Positions 1 to 14,700 of a stretch of 64,000 nucleotides of DNA are shown here, one piece after another. The DNA lies in contig NC_065530.1 of NCBI RefSeq assembly GCF_020184175.1, forward strand, positions 63,899,260-63,963,259. Direction: 5' to 3'. Under the pieces are notes generated by a model, which made no database searches, had not been told where the DNA came from, and saw nothing but the letters and a program-made list of their open reading frames with translations. This stretch comes from Aphis gossypii. Its lineage: Eukaryota; Arthropoda; Insecta; Hemiptera; Aphididae. Position 1 is the first letter of the stretch; each line of letters opens with the position of its first letter. The position numbers were made by a program, and so were the translations under genes.

Positions 1-107
1 TTCACCTTTATAGTTTTTTTGACGAGGAATGCAATGAAATAATAAAATAAAACTTTTATCCATATGTTACATGAATAAAAGTTATTTTGATGTTATTACT
101 TAGAGCC

Positions 108-571
108 ATAAGCCGTAAATATACCACTATTTACTAAATAAAAACGTCGTAAGTCAATTTTACGGCATTATTGCTTAATAATTATAATTGTCTATAGATA
201 TAATTACTTGAACTAATGGCCGTAAATAATTTTATATTTATTATGATAGATATTATATCTTGGTTAGTAGATACTATAACTTGGGTATAACTTGGGTAGA
301 ACATAGAAATATTAAGCAAAAATGCCGTATCTATCAAAATATTTACGGCGTTTATGCTTAGTAAATGTATGATACGGCGTTCTTACTTAGTAGTTCTAAT
401 TTTCTTCGTTACTTACGGCGTTTCTAAATAACGTTTTATGTGTTTGTAGCCTATTTAATGTGATTTTGGGGGTATTTTTTCTACAGAGAATGTGTAAAAT
501 GTGTTTACCGATCAGATGCCGTATCTATCTAATTTTTTTTTTTTTTCGAGTTACGGCACTTTTGCTTAGCA
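108..571. repeat. Cluster of a 20-bp motif in both orientations
   Basis: The motif TACGGCRTTNTTGCTTAGTA appears on the plus strand at 161-180, 344-363, 373-392 and 552-571, and as a truncated copy at 414. It appears inverted at 312-329, with weaker inverted copies ending at about 117 and 224 and a bare GCCGTA at 518-523. Two copies facing each other form a 49-base palindromic unit (312-360) whose 17-base arms agree at 15 positions. Clustered short motifs in mixed orientation are typical of subterminal repeats of DNA transposons or of small satellite arrays. The cluster may extend past the left edge of the window. Confidence 0.7.
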
Positions 572-846
572 GGGCAGTATATATATATATATATTTATAA
601 TAATTAATACGTATTGTTTTAGTTTAGAATACGATGTTACACTCTTGCTTTTTGTTAATTGTAGATGAAACCTTTTGTCAGCTTTTCAATATTTCCAGAG
701 AACTTTTACAATATTTCTTTCCATTAAAAGTTGTAATTCTTACATGTACTATTATGAATATTAAAAAAAAAAAGTGTTCTATCGGTCTATCCGTTTTCAA
801 GTTGTGCTCTTACCAACGGCACAATTTTATTTTTATTAATATTTAT

Positions 847-884
847 ACACACACTCACACACACACACACACACATATATATAT
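847..884. repeat. (CA)n-(TA)n microsatellite
   Basis: A run of CA dinucleotides with a single interruption passes directly into an AT run. It produces the Thr-His run of a chance frame. Confidence 0.9.
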
Positions 885-3179
885 AAATTATAATGTATAT
901 ATATAGTTTATAAGTGCAACACATGCATATAACCGTGAAGGTGAGGACGGGAAATTAATAGCACCCGGCAATAGTTATAGGAATACATACACACGTATAC
1001 GTTTACGCATCGGGTGTGCGCATAAGTCAGATATATATGCACATCATATCCCCTACCAGCCCGTTCTATATACAATCTTATATGTATATATAATATAATA
1101 ACAATATTATGTAACGACCTAGGAGCGAAACCCAAGTCAAACGCCATCGCGTAGTGAGTATACAGAAGTCGCAGTGTTAATTAGCCGAGCATTTCAGCTT
1201 ACAAACTTATACTATGCGTATATATATATATGCATAAATCCGACCCGCCGATCCGACCACGTCCGCAGTTACGCTGCCACAGCAGTACAGAAATTCTACA
1301 CGTTCGTAGTACAGGCCACCGCGTTTTCAAGTTTCCCCTCATATAATATAGAATGACTTCGATTAACACCATAGAACATTCCGTATATGTATATAGGTAC
1401 ACCAAATTTGCCCAGCGACACCGATGGTTTTGGAAACTTTGCGATTGTGTTCGCGGTGGGGCCGAAATGTGTGAGAGCGACCCGGTACAGCACATCGCCG
1501 CGTAAACATCACACGTTTCATTGTACAGAGGAAATAATTTCGACCTACACGTCGTAATACCTACATTATTATACATTACAATGTACAAATTATCAATATT
1601 ATATAGTACGCATTATACAACGTGAGATGTGCATAATGCAGCTGATACATATAATATATTATTATTATATATTATGCAGACCAAAAATCGATGGGGATAA
1701 ATCAATATTCATAGTGAAATTAAAATCTTGCGGGGTTACTTCGATGCATTTAAAATTTAAGATTTAAACCTCAGAGGTATTGGCACGACAATTGGCTCGT
1801 TAAAGTGTTTTATAGGTCTATTCGATGATAAATTATTACTAAGAATTTCGAAAATTTCAAGATTTAATTTCGCCCATTCACCTACAATTCGATTACTGAC
1901 TATAGTGACTATACTCATCTAGTGATTTTTCGGATACTGCAAAATAGAATATGTATTGGCGTTATAATTTCGGTATTCTTATCAGTACTGTAATACTAGA
2001 TACTTCAATCGAGATAAGATTCTTTTATAAATTTAAGGAAACTTCAAAAAAGTATGGCAAAAAAATAACTTATACCTTTTGCCATTGAGCAAAATTGTTT
2101 GATATATGTATACTTTCATATATATTATTGTAATATATAGAAGAACACTACGTTTACTATGAGTTAGCTGTTAACTAATGATGTAAACTATTTCACAAAA
2201 CTAATCCCGGTATGCAGCGCTATAAATCAAATTAAATACATTCTGAGGATCATTGCAGACTCGCTTCTGCCGTAAATTAATCATCACGCACCAAATCCTT
2301 GCAAAACATATTACGCATTTCTCGTTGACTGACGGTAATTAAGTGTACGGCATTTTGTTTTTTAACAAAAATCCCCAAAAGCCTGTGTTTTAAGATGATA
2401 TAAGAAATTACTTTATGAAACCCGTGTTTTCTCTGTTTTCGTATACGTAAAACCCGTTCAAAAATGCTGTTTAGAAAATACATAACTATCCTACAGCCAA
2501 CAAGGATGATGAGTGAAATCAAAATTGTAATAAAAAAGAAATGTACAAGGACATACAAATTAATTACAATCAAAAACGAGATCGTACCGACCGTTTTATA
2601 TAATAAATAAAATCATTTTATAGGTACGTTATACTCATCAATATTGACATCATTTTTATCCAAATTAATTCAATTAAAGACTATGCCACAAGTTATATTT
2701 TTTAATATTATATAATATATTATACTATATCAAATTGTTACCTAAATTTTGCGTGACAAATATGATTTATCCGACATTTTTATCACGCAATATTTGAAAA
2801 AACCTAAATTTACTCATCTCCACGGCACGAATATATATCTCCCCTTGCCTGTATGATAATATATGGAAATTGATTGTTTATTGTATTGAATGGGATTCTA
2901 AACGAATAAAGCATATATTATGACATATCAAAAATAAAACGACACATATATTATACACTATATATATAATGAATAATGCAGTATACACCATACGATCTAA
3001 ACTTTGATGTTGTAGGTCGCCTACAGGCTTCAATAATTCGGTTATCGTTAATGTCGACGGGAAACATAAAAAACGACCAGCTTCAAATATGTATATGCGT
3101 ACATCGGAATATAATGTAATTCGACGGAGTGCACGCGTAAACAAGGGTGGCCACGTCAGGATTAATTTCGAGGGTTTAA

Positions 3180-3608
3180 ATGCATCCGCGGTGTGGTAGG
3201 TCGCTGAAGCAGACATCACCAGGAAAAATATTACGTTATCATCGTACGTCGCATTTATATTTGCGCGTAACCTATCCGGGTCAGGAATACATTATATTTA
3301 CTATGATTATCATTATTATAATGATCGCGATTTCATTAATTTTCGAAAAATCTCTCTCCCCAAACACGCGAAACAGCTACGACCCGACGTTCGTTATCGA
3401 ACTGTTCGCGACAAACAGCGCACAACCGCGACGTCGTTATTTCACTGGAACGGTTTGGCGATATACTCTCTCGAACAGTGCAAATTTAGGGGTGCGTCGT
3501 ACGCAGGAGACAGCTCTCCCGATGGATCGGGTGGTATTTATTATGAACGCTAGTAAAAAAAAAAATCACCCTCTCGCCCCCGCTGTCACCGGTCACCGTC
3601 GTCGCTAA
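3180..3608 (+). CDS. Unrecognised 142-codon open frame (doubtful)
   Basis: An ATG-started frame crosses a locally GC- and CpG-rich block (3.1-4.1 kb). The first third is basic. A stretch of Ile and Met around residues 38-55 looks membrane-like but is encoded by ATT/ATA simple sequence. The last 80 residues have a mixed composition. The opposite strand is also open over a long part of this block (minus strand, 3486-4040), which is common when CpG-rich DNA lacks stops by chance. I recognise no domain, and there is no clear promoter or poly(A) signal. Confidence 0.15.
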   Translation: MHPRCGRSLKQTSPGKILRYHRTSHLYLRVTYPGQEYIIFTMIIIIIMIAISLIFEKSLSPNTRNSYDPTFVIELFATNSAQPRRRYFTGTVWRYTLSNSANLGVRRTQETALPMDRVVFIMNASKKKNHPLAPAVTGHRRR

Positions 3609-4405
3609 CGAACTATCGACGTGAATAATGTACATATAAATATATACATATATATGCACGCACACAAACGTGCATATATATATATTTGTGACGAAGGGTG
3701 ACTCGGGGTGAGGTAATAATAAGCCTCGATCGGAGCCAAACATAGGTGTAGCGGGGGTGGGAATCAGGCTAGCGTGTGCCATAAGGGTCGCTTCGCGCTC
3801 GGTAATGAAGCGTCGAGACCGCTCGGGGACCGGTCGTACGAGGCGATGGTGGTGGTTTAGTCCCGCGAGACTGCGAGAGCTCTGTACATACATCGTTTTC
3901 CCATACATATACTCATACGTATTGTATATATATATTATAATATTTATGTGTAATTTGTGGTCGTAAGCCCGCGAGTGTGTACTTGCATAGTAGTGCAGTG
4001 TACACACGTGTATCGTATAAATATATGAAATTATGTACACAAACGTCCGTGCAGCGTACGACCGGCTAGACCGTCGAATACCACTCGCGTGTATACCACA
4101 ACCGCGGTATCTTTGGAACTATACGCTTATATTTATTTTATAATAGATATATTATATGGGATGACAGCAGTCGCGGTCGTGTACCAAGACTGTGACCGAA
4201 TTAACTGCAGTTTACACGGACAATCGCTGCTGTTGTCATGGTGATTACATATATTATTATAATATACGGAAGAAAAAAAAATCGAGCGTGAAACGTTTGT
4301 TTTTTTCGCACACGTGTGTCGCATAAACTGGTTCCGGACGTCGTAATTTGGATGGGTGTGGGAGGACTATACTACCGCGCGCGTGAGCTATACAATACGT
4401 AATTG

Positions 4406-4941
4406 TATACAGAGTGATTCACCAAGCACGGCCATCCACTTTTTCTTCTTCAATAATGCAGTTAGTTTATAATCGATATATGTTTTTTGAAACTTATAAA
4501 TACATATACTTAAAGACGATATTTTCAAATTATTGAGACTTTCGCACTGTTTATGAGGAGGTCCTGTGGAGACACAAACTTTTGTTTTTCAAACGACAAT
4601 CCCCACTACCTTTGAACAATAAATTAATTAGCAGACCATTTTCTTGAAAATGTTGATATATCAAAATTTAAATTTAAACGTGTAATTTTTGAGTTATTAG
4701 ATTGTGTGTATTAGTAAGGTTATTAGGACTATGATTATATTATGATTTTACAGGGATTATAGTAAATTTGAAAATTTTAGTAATTTCTATAATTTATCAA
4801 TGTTTATAATTTATAAAAATGATCCAAATAAAGTAAATTTTTAAATATCCGTAGTAAATAGTATCTCAAGAATTTAAATAAAATAAGCATATTGTTAAAT
4901 GAAAAAATGAGGGGAACATGTTTGGTGGATCATCCTGTATA
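4406..4941. mobile_element. MITE of about 530 bp with TATA target duplications
   Basis: The left end reads TATA then CAGAGTGATTCACCAAGCA. The right end read inward on the other strand is TATA then CAGGATGATCCACCAAACA. The two termini agree at 15 of 19 positions, and both are flanked by TATA, consistent with a four-base target-site duplication. The interior is AT-rich and non-coding, as expected of a miniature inverted-repeat transposable element mobilised in trans. The superfamily is not assigned. Confidence 0.8.
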
Positions 4942-5489
4942 CTTTGCAGGTTACTGGAAATTTACGAGCAGCTGTTTATACTAAAAACTGTACCTATATA
5001 ATATTATTATGTCCTAACTAATAATATGCATTGCATATATTTCGACCATCACCGTCGAATTATTATTTTTATTACACTGCGTATTCTTTAAAATTAAATG
5101 AACACAAACTATATTTTTTAGTTGTAAAACCTTTTACATTGTTATTCACATTATATAAGAGATGTCATTGAATTAGGTCATAATCTTCAAAACACGTCTT
5201 AATATTTGTAAAATTTAACTATATATTATAATATATTCAGTAACGGACATCAATTTCTAGATATGCTACTAATATGATTATATTACATAATATAATATGT
5301 ACATTTTAATATAAGATTGTATAGTCCTTATAGACTTGGAAACGTTTAAACAATTGTCGTCAAATTTTGTACACATATATTCATTGAACCACAATGGTGT
5401 TCTTTGCTTCGTTTTTCAAACCCCTATTGGTTATTGTAAAGTGACACATGAAAATCAAATATTTTGTTTGTTTTTTATAAATGTAAAGA

Positions 5490-5796
5490 TGCAATTTGCT
5501 ATAGAAATAACATTAAATAATATATATATATATATATATATATTGCATTATGTTTGTTATTCAAATGTATGAGACAATGTTGAAATATTTATAGTTTGTA
5601 GACTCGGAAACTACTCGACTATAGTTTTAATGAAAGTTCGAAGATTGTTCTCAAAGATATCAGAAAAGTTAAGAGAGTAGTTTGAACCACGTTTGAAAAT
5701 ATACCAAATGCTATACTAAATCTACCACAGACGAATTGTCCATTTCAGTTGAGTTAGTTCACAAAGCGAAGTACATCGATGCTTATTTGTCAGTGA
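5490..5796 (-). repeat. Dispersed repeat, copy A (minus orientation)
   Basis: The reverse complement of this stretch aligns along its length with 23416-23690. Shared blocks include ATCACTGACAAAT, CGTCTGTG, GTATATTTT, CGTGGTT, AACTTTTCT, AGTCTACAAA and TTTGAATAACAAAC, in the same order. Copy A carries a (TA)n insertion at 5520-5541. Two diverged copies in opposite orientation point to an old transposon-derived repeat. No coding frame survives. Confidence 0.75.
5520..5541. repeat. (TA)n microsatellite inside repeat copy A
   Basis: An uninterrupted TA run sits within the dispersed repeat and is absent at the matching place in copy B. Confidence 0.9.
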
Positions 5797-5889
5797 TTTG
5801 AGGTAGGTACATTTAAAATCGATATAGCGCCAAATTTTATATTGGTTGATATTTTTCTACGGTAAGTCTGGTTTTACAATAAATAATAA

Positions 5890-5912
5890 ATATATATATA
5901 TATATATATATA
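5890..5912. repeat. (TA)n microsatellite
   Basis: Uninterrupted TA dinucleotide run in AT-rich sequence. Confidence 0.9.
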
Positions 5913-8262
5913 TTTATACGAAATATTACATACCTACGGTAAAAACAAAACGTATTTTTTGTAAAAAAAAAAAAAAAACTACCATCGCAACGAACAAAAA
6001 AATGTATAATCGTTGACCGTCGTGTACCTATATTACTATATTAGGTGGTTCGGGTATTCACGATAAATATATTTCATTTTCGCGGAGACGAATTAATGAT
6101 AGTCGAAATACAGCTTATCTACATAATATACCTGTACAATGTACATAATATATTTAATTAATATCAGTGCTTTAACACAATTACTGTGCTCGTGCACAGT
6201 ACGCATATAATATGATATTACGTATGGTTAATGTTTGTATACTGGGCCGAGTATCTGCTGCTGCAGTGGGCGATATCATTGGAATCAGGGTCGGTTTAAA
6301 GTTATTATGATTATTAATTATGTTTATAGTGACGGACTGCAGTATAGGTATAATGTAACGTAATGCAGATAGTATAATATGTACATCGTACAGTGTTTGA
6401 TAATAATATTTGCAGACTACCGAAATACCAGACTACGATATTACGATATTATAATAATATACATAATAATCTCGTCGATCGTTCAAAATTTAATAAATCG
6501 GAGTTTATTAACCCTTTCTTGGAATCACGAAAGCAGAGCACGGCGATAGGACGGATAGTGGTGGTGCTATTGCGGCACAGCGACGGTCGATTTAGTGTGC
6601 GCAGTACACACGCATTGTACAGCATATATATATACATATAATTTATTAATATATAATATACGTGTGTATAGTGTTGTGCAGTGTGTTTACACATAATATA
6701 CGCGGCGCGGCCCATCACGACCCATTAAACAACTGGGAGAGTTTTTCAGTCCCCCTTCAGTCGGTCATGATGCCGCCTTCCTTAAACTCATATATGTGTA
6801 TATACATATGCACTATATTTAAATCAACTATACGTATATTATAATCTACGAGCCGCGGTCGATAAGCGTGTCATTCGTTTCTCGTTTATTGATTTAAGAA
6901 CGAAAGAAGACGGATTTACTATAGCGGCACGTGATTGCAGAGACGCACTGCATAAATATTGTGTCGTTCTGTTTACTCGCGGAGGATGCGTGTGGACCAG
7001 GTGTTATGTCTGTTACACGCGGTGATTCGATTGTACGACGAGACACGAATAACTATCACATAGTATATTACAATATTATTGAACTCATCGCACAACAATA
7101 TATAATGCGCACGGTACACATATACTACAATATAATAGTGCATAATTTATCAGGCATTGCGCTTTGTTCTACACAGCAGTTGCTGAACTGACTATAGTAT
7201 AAACTTGTACGACTAAATCTCGACCACGACTAAAATATTTTGAGTTTATTAAAAACCTAAAAATTTCAATGATTAACTAAACCGACGGGAGTGTATAATA
7301 TAGCAATATTACTCGAAAGTAATTATTGAGTTTATAGTGTTTAGTTTTAAATTCAATATTAAAAACATAAAAAGAACAGCATGGCACGCACAATAGGAGC
7401 CCCGTAGTGCGTGTAGAAGTATGTTACGTTATTTATCCATTTATCTGCGTTTTAAATATTTCGTAATAATTCATTGATAATAATTATTATTAAACATAAA
7501 AATAAAATTAAAAACTTTTAAAAATACATATGGTTCTATTGTCGTATAACTTATAGTTATTATAAGTAAGAATCGCTTGAACGAAAAAATAATAATAATA
7601 TTATGTTGGAAGTACTTCAAGTCTACAAATGAAAACAATTGACGGAGAAAACGAATAGCGTGTTACGCTTCGAAAAACTGCTTCCTGACAAATGATAAAG
7701 ATAATATTGTGTAGAATGTCATGCCACGAATATGTCGATACCGTATGGTCGGTATATATAGTAATATGATCGGTTATATTTTTATAATCTGGAATCCTTT
7801 TCGGGAAAAATAATAAACCGTACACAAAAGACATTCGACTACCGAACGTCTATAAAAATATTGAAAATAGATAGTATTTCGTAAATGGAAACGACGATAT
7901 ACCAACTATGGTGTATTTTTTATGGTATACCTTGTAACGAAAAAACAAATTATAAAACAGATAAGAATACGATTTTAAAACACGATAATATTTATAAGAT
8001 GATGTTTGAAAATTGATTTAAACGTTTGATATAGAATCGCTTATATAATAATAAATATGAATATTAGAAAAGGGTTTAGTGACTGTCTTAAAATTTGATT
8101 AATATCGATAAAACAATAAAATATAATCTTAAAAATCAAATTTTAAACGTTTGTCTTTGCTTATTGCTTATATATAATAAATAATGTGCATGCAGAAGAA
8201 ACAAAATATACTATTTTATGTTATCAAGATTTTATGAAAAAAAAACATAAATTATAGAAAAT

Positions 8263-8336
8263 CAGTGCCCCGGTCAATTTATAATATTATACATGACACA
8301 AATAATATTTAAGTCATAATATACAGTGCCCTGGTC
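8263..8336 (+). repeat. Short direct repeat CAGTGCCCYGGTC
   Basis: CAGTGCCCCGGTC at 8263 recurs as CAGTGCCCTGGTC at 8324, spaced 61 bases apart, with AT-rich sequence between. The GC-rich words stand out from their surroundings. They could be the ends of a small insertion or a duplicated binding site. Confidence 0.5.
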
Positions 8337-11300
8337 GCGTTTTTCGTCGTACTCGTACTTCCAACAGTCCGTCAATATGCCTATTTCATACCATGTTAAA
8401 ACTTACGTGGTTCCTAATTATAAAAAAATTACGAAAACAAAAAATTAAATCGTTGTTAACTATAGTAAAACGGCCGTCGGCGGTTCGTGCGCACGCATTA
8501 TTATGTGAATTATAATATTTAGAAATGTATATTACCATAAGTTAACACGTTCATTGTTTATATAATATACAACATATAAATTATTATTGTATTACTAGAA
8601 CACATCGTGCACCTATAATACCGTAGGGTGTAGATGGCCGACGATGATAACATGATGATAATATGGACCGCGCACAGTCGATTATGATTAACAATTTAAT
8701 ATCACGGCGCGTAATAGCATGGCGATCGATAAAAACGCGTCGGGATTATTTTTCACGTACTATACCGTGTGCGCTATAACCCGCACGATGAACGGAATGA
8801 TGCTTTATCTAATACATTATATCATATACATAAAACCGAAAACCGAGGCGCGTGCGTTTCGCTTACCTATATTAATATCGTTAAAAGGGTAGGTACTCTA
8901 CTGAAAGTTTCGAACACGTGCGCCACCCAGGGGACTATGAACGTGTAACTTTTTTTTTGTAACTCTTTTTTTGTTATTATTTTCGTATTTTTTTTTTTTT
9001 TTTTTTTTTGACATTTTACCGCCGACTGCATCACAATATTATTATACATATTGTGTAAATACATACCTGCAGTTTCACGCGATAACCCATTTCAGGACGA
9101 TTTCGTTAGAAGTAAAACAAATAAATTACTTTATAAATGGTTACATATTGTAGTCCATTATAATAATAATACACAACATTATAACGTATAAATATGCATA
9201 GCTCTAACACATTTTCCATTATCTGCAAACATTTAGTTTTATTATTATTCACCAGATTTTTATAATAATATACTATATTTAAATGTTGACAAATTTGAGT
9301 GCTTAGCACGATTCCGTACATTTGTAAAAAAAACAAACTGTCCAGTGTGTGATTAATAGTATTAATAAATTATATACGTGATATGTAACTAATAATTTTA
9401 CGGAACTTAAAATTTTAATTTTACTTTTAAAAAAAATACCTAATGTAACACACTGAACTATTTCGACTCACAACTGTGGTAAAAGGAGCTTTAAAGCACA
9501 AAAAAAATATAGCCTAATAAGTTTAATTTAATAATAAAACATCTATAAATCGAACCCTCAAATTAATGGAAATTTCTTTATAGATCTAATAATCGGTATA
9601 ACGTATATAGATTTAATATATATTGTATATTTTAGTCTAAAATCAGTTGGTCCCGATCAAGAATGTTAGGTTAGGAATGTTTTAATGTATAATTTAAAGA
9701 CTAAGAAATAACTATATACTATTAAAAAAAATTATATTCAATAATATTATATTATATGCAAAAAAATATTATTAAATATTTATGAAAATTATAATTTTAT
9801 AAAACTCATATTATATTATCAACCATTAATAGATATGATATATGTGTAATGTTTTTAAAAATAGTATAAAAATAATTTTCTGACAAACGTCGGTAAGTAA
9901 CTGAAAAACAATTTTTTGTGTACTTTACCACAATATGAGCACGCAAAAGATACGGGAATCACTTCATATAATCAAAAAGGCGGTGTAAATATACTGCGTT
10001 ATATACATAATGCGCGTACGGATTAAAAAAAAAATGCATATCGCAAAAAAAAACAATATCACGCGGGCATTCCATTAAAAGGCACTATATATGAGTATTT
10101 TTTTTTACCTTTCACAGCAAAGCGAAAACGACATTTATTTTATGGACGAGATTCGTGTTACTTGTTTTTTTTTTTTTGTTAACATTTATATTTAATGTTT
10201 AAATATTTCTTCTAAAATTTAAATTAAAATTGGTTTTATAATTTTACATCTTATGGAAAATATATGATTTCAGAAAATATTAATTTGGTAAAAATCTCAA
10301 TGTCAATAACAAAAATGTGGTGCATTTTAATCAAACGCCCACCACAATATTGTATTGATGTTTTTTTCTGCCAGTATGACGCAAGTTTAAGTAAAATAGT
10401 GATATTTTAATATTGTTAAGATTTTACGAAGTCGTCGGCGCACAATAATATAATACACTGTGGGTATCAACCCTAAATATAATTATGACATTATGTAGGT
10501 TGATCGTTCGCGTCTTTATAGCTTTATACTATTACTATTACTTCTGGCCGCACAATGTACGCACAATATTATACTAAACTTATATTATATTTTATCAACA
10601 GAGCCGAAGACCACGTGTGATGCGTACAAACGGGGAAAAAATTAATATATATTTTGAAAAAGAACGCTTTTTTATACGACGCACGTACGTGCAAATTAGA
10701 TCACGATAATTAAACGAGGAAAGCGACCCTCGATTTAATCAAATTTCAACAATATTAAATGCACACATACACACAAACATAGTTTTTCACACGTGTAGAT
10801 ATATTATCTGCGCAAAACAATTATCGTTATTCGTTGTAGAATAAATGCTACAGCATGGTGTCACTATATAATATGGTATAAATTAAACTCGTGTTATTTA
10901 TCATATTATCGTCGTGTCAAATAAATTTAAATGGAAAAGAATGTGCTGTTTTGTGGCAGGGTCTATTAAGTTTACACGCAATTTGGATAACAGTTAAAAA
11001 ATAAACGTACTCGAAAGAAAAAACATCCGGGCAAATAAAATTTTATCCGAAACAAAAATGTTTTAAAATAAATATAATAAATTAATAAATATTTCGATGT
11101 AAAAGTAAACAGTATACATCATAATTACGTTTTAGAAATATCGCAAAAAGTGTCTATAAACACAAACGATAACAATAACAGTTATTTGCTTTGAGACTGT
11201 CTATGATGTTATTTGTTGAATGTATTTTCACTTATAAGTCATCATATAGAATATATTATTGACAGACAAAAGTTTTCGATCAAAATAACGATATTCAATG

Positions 11301-14300
11301 TTGTTTAAGTACACGTTACTATTATACATAACTAGAATATAAATTACTGCACTTTTTTATAATGTATACTAAACGAATTTTGTTATTTTTTTGTTTGCAC
11401 TAAAACAATATAATAAAATAATAATGATTGTAAGACGCTCGTTAAAGAGTTATGAAGTTATGGGCTTCTTCCCAAAACCGTCGCAATATGTTCACAACTG
11501 ACGGCCGACCGACTAAAACTTATCCAACATTGTTTTTAGCAATTTGTTGAACATTTTTGAAAAACCCTATAATTTATTGGATGTTTATTTATTTATTAAG
11601 CTTAATATGACTGCGTTATACACCGATACTTTTAATAAACTTTGCGGTTAAGAAATATAGGTATTAATATACACGAAAGAAGCGCGCGGTGTTTAGAGTA
11701 AAAGTAAATTACCAACGGCGATTTGTGGACGACCCTTTCCGAGGTCCGAGTTTTGCCACATCGTCGCTCTATGCGTATACACTACACAATCACCCATAAT
11801 ATACAGTATTACTATTATTATTATTATTATACTCTCCAGACCAGTCGTAAATTTTAAGTGGCTGGCTATACGGTTTGTCATGGTCGGAGATACGCGATCG
11901 TGGCCGATGCACGGATATCGTGATATATCCGTAAAAATGTCCTTATCTGTAAAACGCACAGTCAAAACCACACGGGGAGGGTCGCACACAACCCCTACCT
12001 ACAACGTCCATCCCTTCAACCCTTACCACCCCAACGCTACTACAACCCGATCTCTGAGCGTGTAGAAATCACGGAGTAGACGCTTAAACAGCCCCTCGGG
12101 CCGGGCTTTGGATGGTAAATCGCGGTCGTATGACATCGTCGTTCAAATACATAATATATAAGAAGCCGGAAGGTACTCGTGTATACTGCTGCAGGTTACC
12201 AGCTATATCGATGACGACTTATATTACCACGACCGAGTACATAATATAATGTAACGTAAGTTGTGGTTATGTAAGTTATGTTTCTTTGCGATTACCCACA
12301 CGGAGCTCCTATATGTATAGTGATAGTCGTTAAAATCGGTAATATATTTAGAGACCAATGGCATAATTTTTGAAGTCATTCAAATTATTCCAATGTCGTA
12401 TCGAAAGACGAATTATATATTAACAGTTTGATTTTGTTGACTAACTGAAAACTACATAAATTATCAATTATTTATTGTCGAACGTTATTTTTTATCTCAC
12501 CAAAAAATTTAATTGAATTTGCTTTCAAATCGAAGTTTTTCATTCATCAGATAAACATTTTAGTTCACGAAACTTAGGAACCAATAACACAGCTGCTTAC
12601 GATAGAATCGGATTGATTTAATACGTCGTAGTACATCATTAATTATTATTCCCTTACGATATTATCTGTATAACGGACATATTTTTTGTTTATCATTCAA
12701 TATTTTAGTGCGTACCTACATATAAGCCTTGTGTTTTATAAACAATGATTATTATGTTATGATAGTTATTGTCTTCGATTTTTGTTCTCCTCCCAAAACC
12801 GACATAATATTATTATATTTTATTATTTATACGTAAAATTAATATGTGTGCCCAATTCGATAAAACGGAAATTAATTATCGTCACGTTTCGCGTATTATT
12901 TTAGTCAAAAGAACGATATATATATATTATCATACAGTACACTATGCAGTATGCACCTATATTGTCATTATTATTATTGTTTTTACGTCGTGTTTGTCTT
13001 GTTGCAACTACCTTCGAATATAATATCTTGGTACATAGGTATAGTGTATATACACACTATTTTAGGTTTACATATACAATACTGAATGCACAATATATTA
13101 TTTTACGTGTAGTTCATAGTCATCGGCATATTGATCATTCGTACTCCGTCAACGTTCCAATTCGAACAATATTTTTTTAATGCCATTACATTTTGTACAC
13201 TTAGTCGTACGTGCGGTTGTAGGCAATGTTAAATAATTAAATCGGACGTGATTGCCGTGATTATTCGTCTTTCCGAATATTAATATGTACTATTTAAAAA
13301 CGGGTCGACGAGCGAAAAAACAAATACAACTACGTTCGCATTAATAATAATCGTGACATATAATTTTCACAGATCAAATATTATCTTGGTATTATAGAGA
13401 CGCGAAACAGAAGTTGGTTAAGAAAACAATACATCAAACCTTATGATTTCTTTAAAATGGAAAGAATAATATAAACTACAGATGTAGTCACACGAGTTAT
13501 ATATAAATAATAATTATAATAAATTACAGTGAATGAATTTGAAAAACGATAATTTTGAATTGTCTTATTATAATACAATGTATTATTACGTTAGAGATGT
13601 ATAATATAATGGTTAAGTGTCAGCGTGCATAAACTCGTAAATGTTTAATGCAATTATACCGCTTATATACCGTCGGACGTATGTATAAAGCAAATGTATA
13701 AAAAGTCTCTGGGGAAGGGTTTGTGGCACTTTCGGCGGGTAAACGGTTCGGCAGTTATTGTAAGTCTACTCGCACACACATGATATATACATCACGTGCA
13801 TATAGATAAGTGAATGCGTTTTCATCGAAAAATCGTCGTCGTGCTCTGTAAAATGGGGCCCTGTCAGCGCTTCCAAGTCTAAATCTATGTATATACAATA
13901 TATATATATACAGAAAACACGTATATAATATATATGTCGTCCACGAGAGTGTAAAAAGGAGGGCGAGCGGGCGCGGCGTTTCCTGGTCGTGCGTGGCGTG
14001 TCTCCGCAATTAATTTCGTATTCCCCGAGTACACACGTCTCCAGCATACACGACCACGACCGCGACAACCGTGCGGGGTGACGTCATTTATCCGTACAAT
14101 CGATATTTGTGCGTATGCCCGAGGCCCGAAACCCCTTTTCCGCGCTAAGTTTTTTTGACAAGCCCGACAACAACACGAGAGTACATATTAGATTGTATAT
14201 ACGTATATATGGCGGTATATAGAGAGAAGAGACCCAGTGAGGATTATAGAGCTGTGGCGACGGCGTCGTCCGACGGGTCGATGGTCGCGATCGGCGGCGG

Positions 14301-14700
14301 TGACGGTGGCGGAGAAAGAAGGGGGCGGACAAAAAAAATAGAAAATAGAAAACAATAAACCCCCGATGCTAAACGCGAAAACCAAATTCGGTTTTAAAAA
14401 GGGTCACGTTCGGAGGGCAGTCCACCCTAATTTCGGTGTATATACGATTTCTTTGTGCGGCGTCGCGCAGACATCACACGCATATATACATAGTGCGCAC
14501 GTCGGTGGCGGGGGCGAACTGGAGTGTATTATGACTTATTATTATTATTCGTATATATAGTTTAAATGAGAGAACGTTCCAGAAGCGGTCGATTAAAAAA
14601 TAACGACGGAATCATGTGTGGAATTCAATTTCGACCGTCCACGTCGCGAAAATGGAAAACAAATGATATGATATTATAGTGAACCTCGTTATATATAATC

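Noticed and set aside
1296..1493. Minus-strand 65-codon frame in a GC-richer patch
   Set aside because: No usable acceptor, a weak donor, and the frame runs into translated TA repeats.
11740..11960. Minus-strand 98-codon frame with an acceptor-like TTTTACAG
   Set aside because: It has no good donor and the wrong phase for the exon after 15756, and both strands are open in this CpG-rich block.
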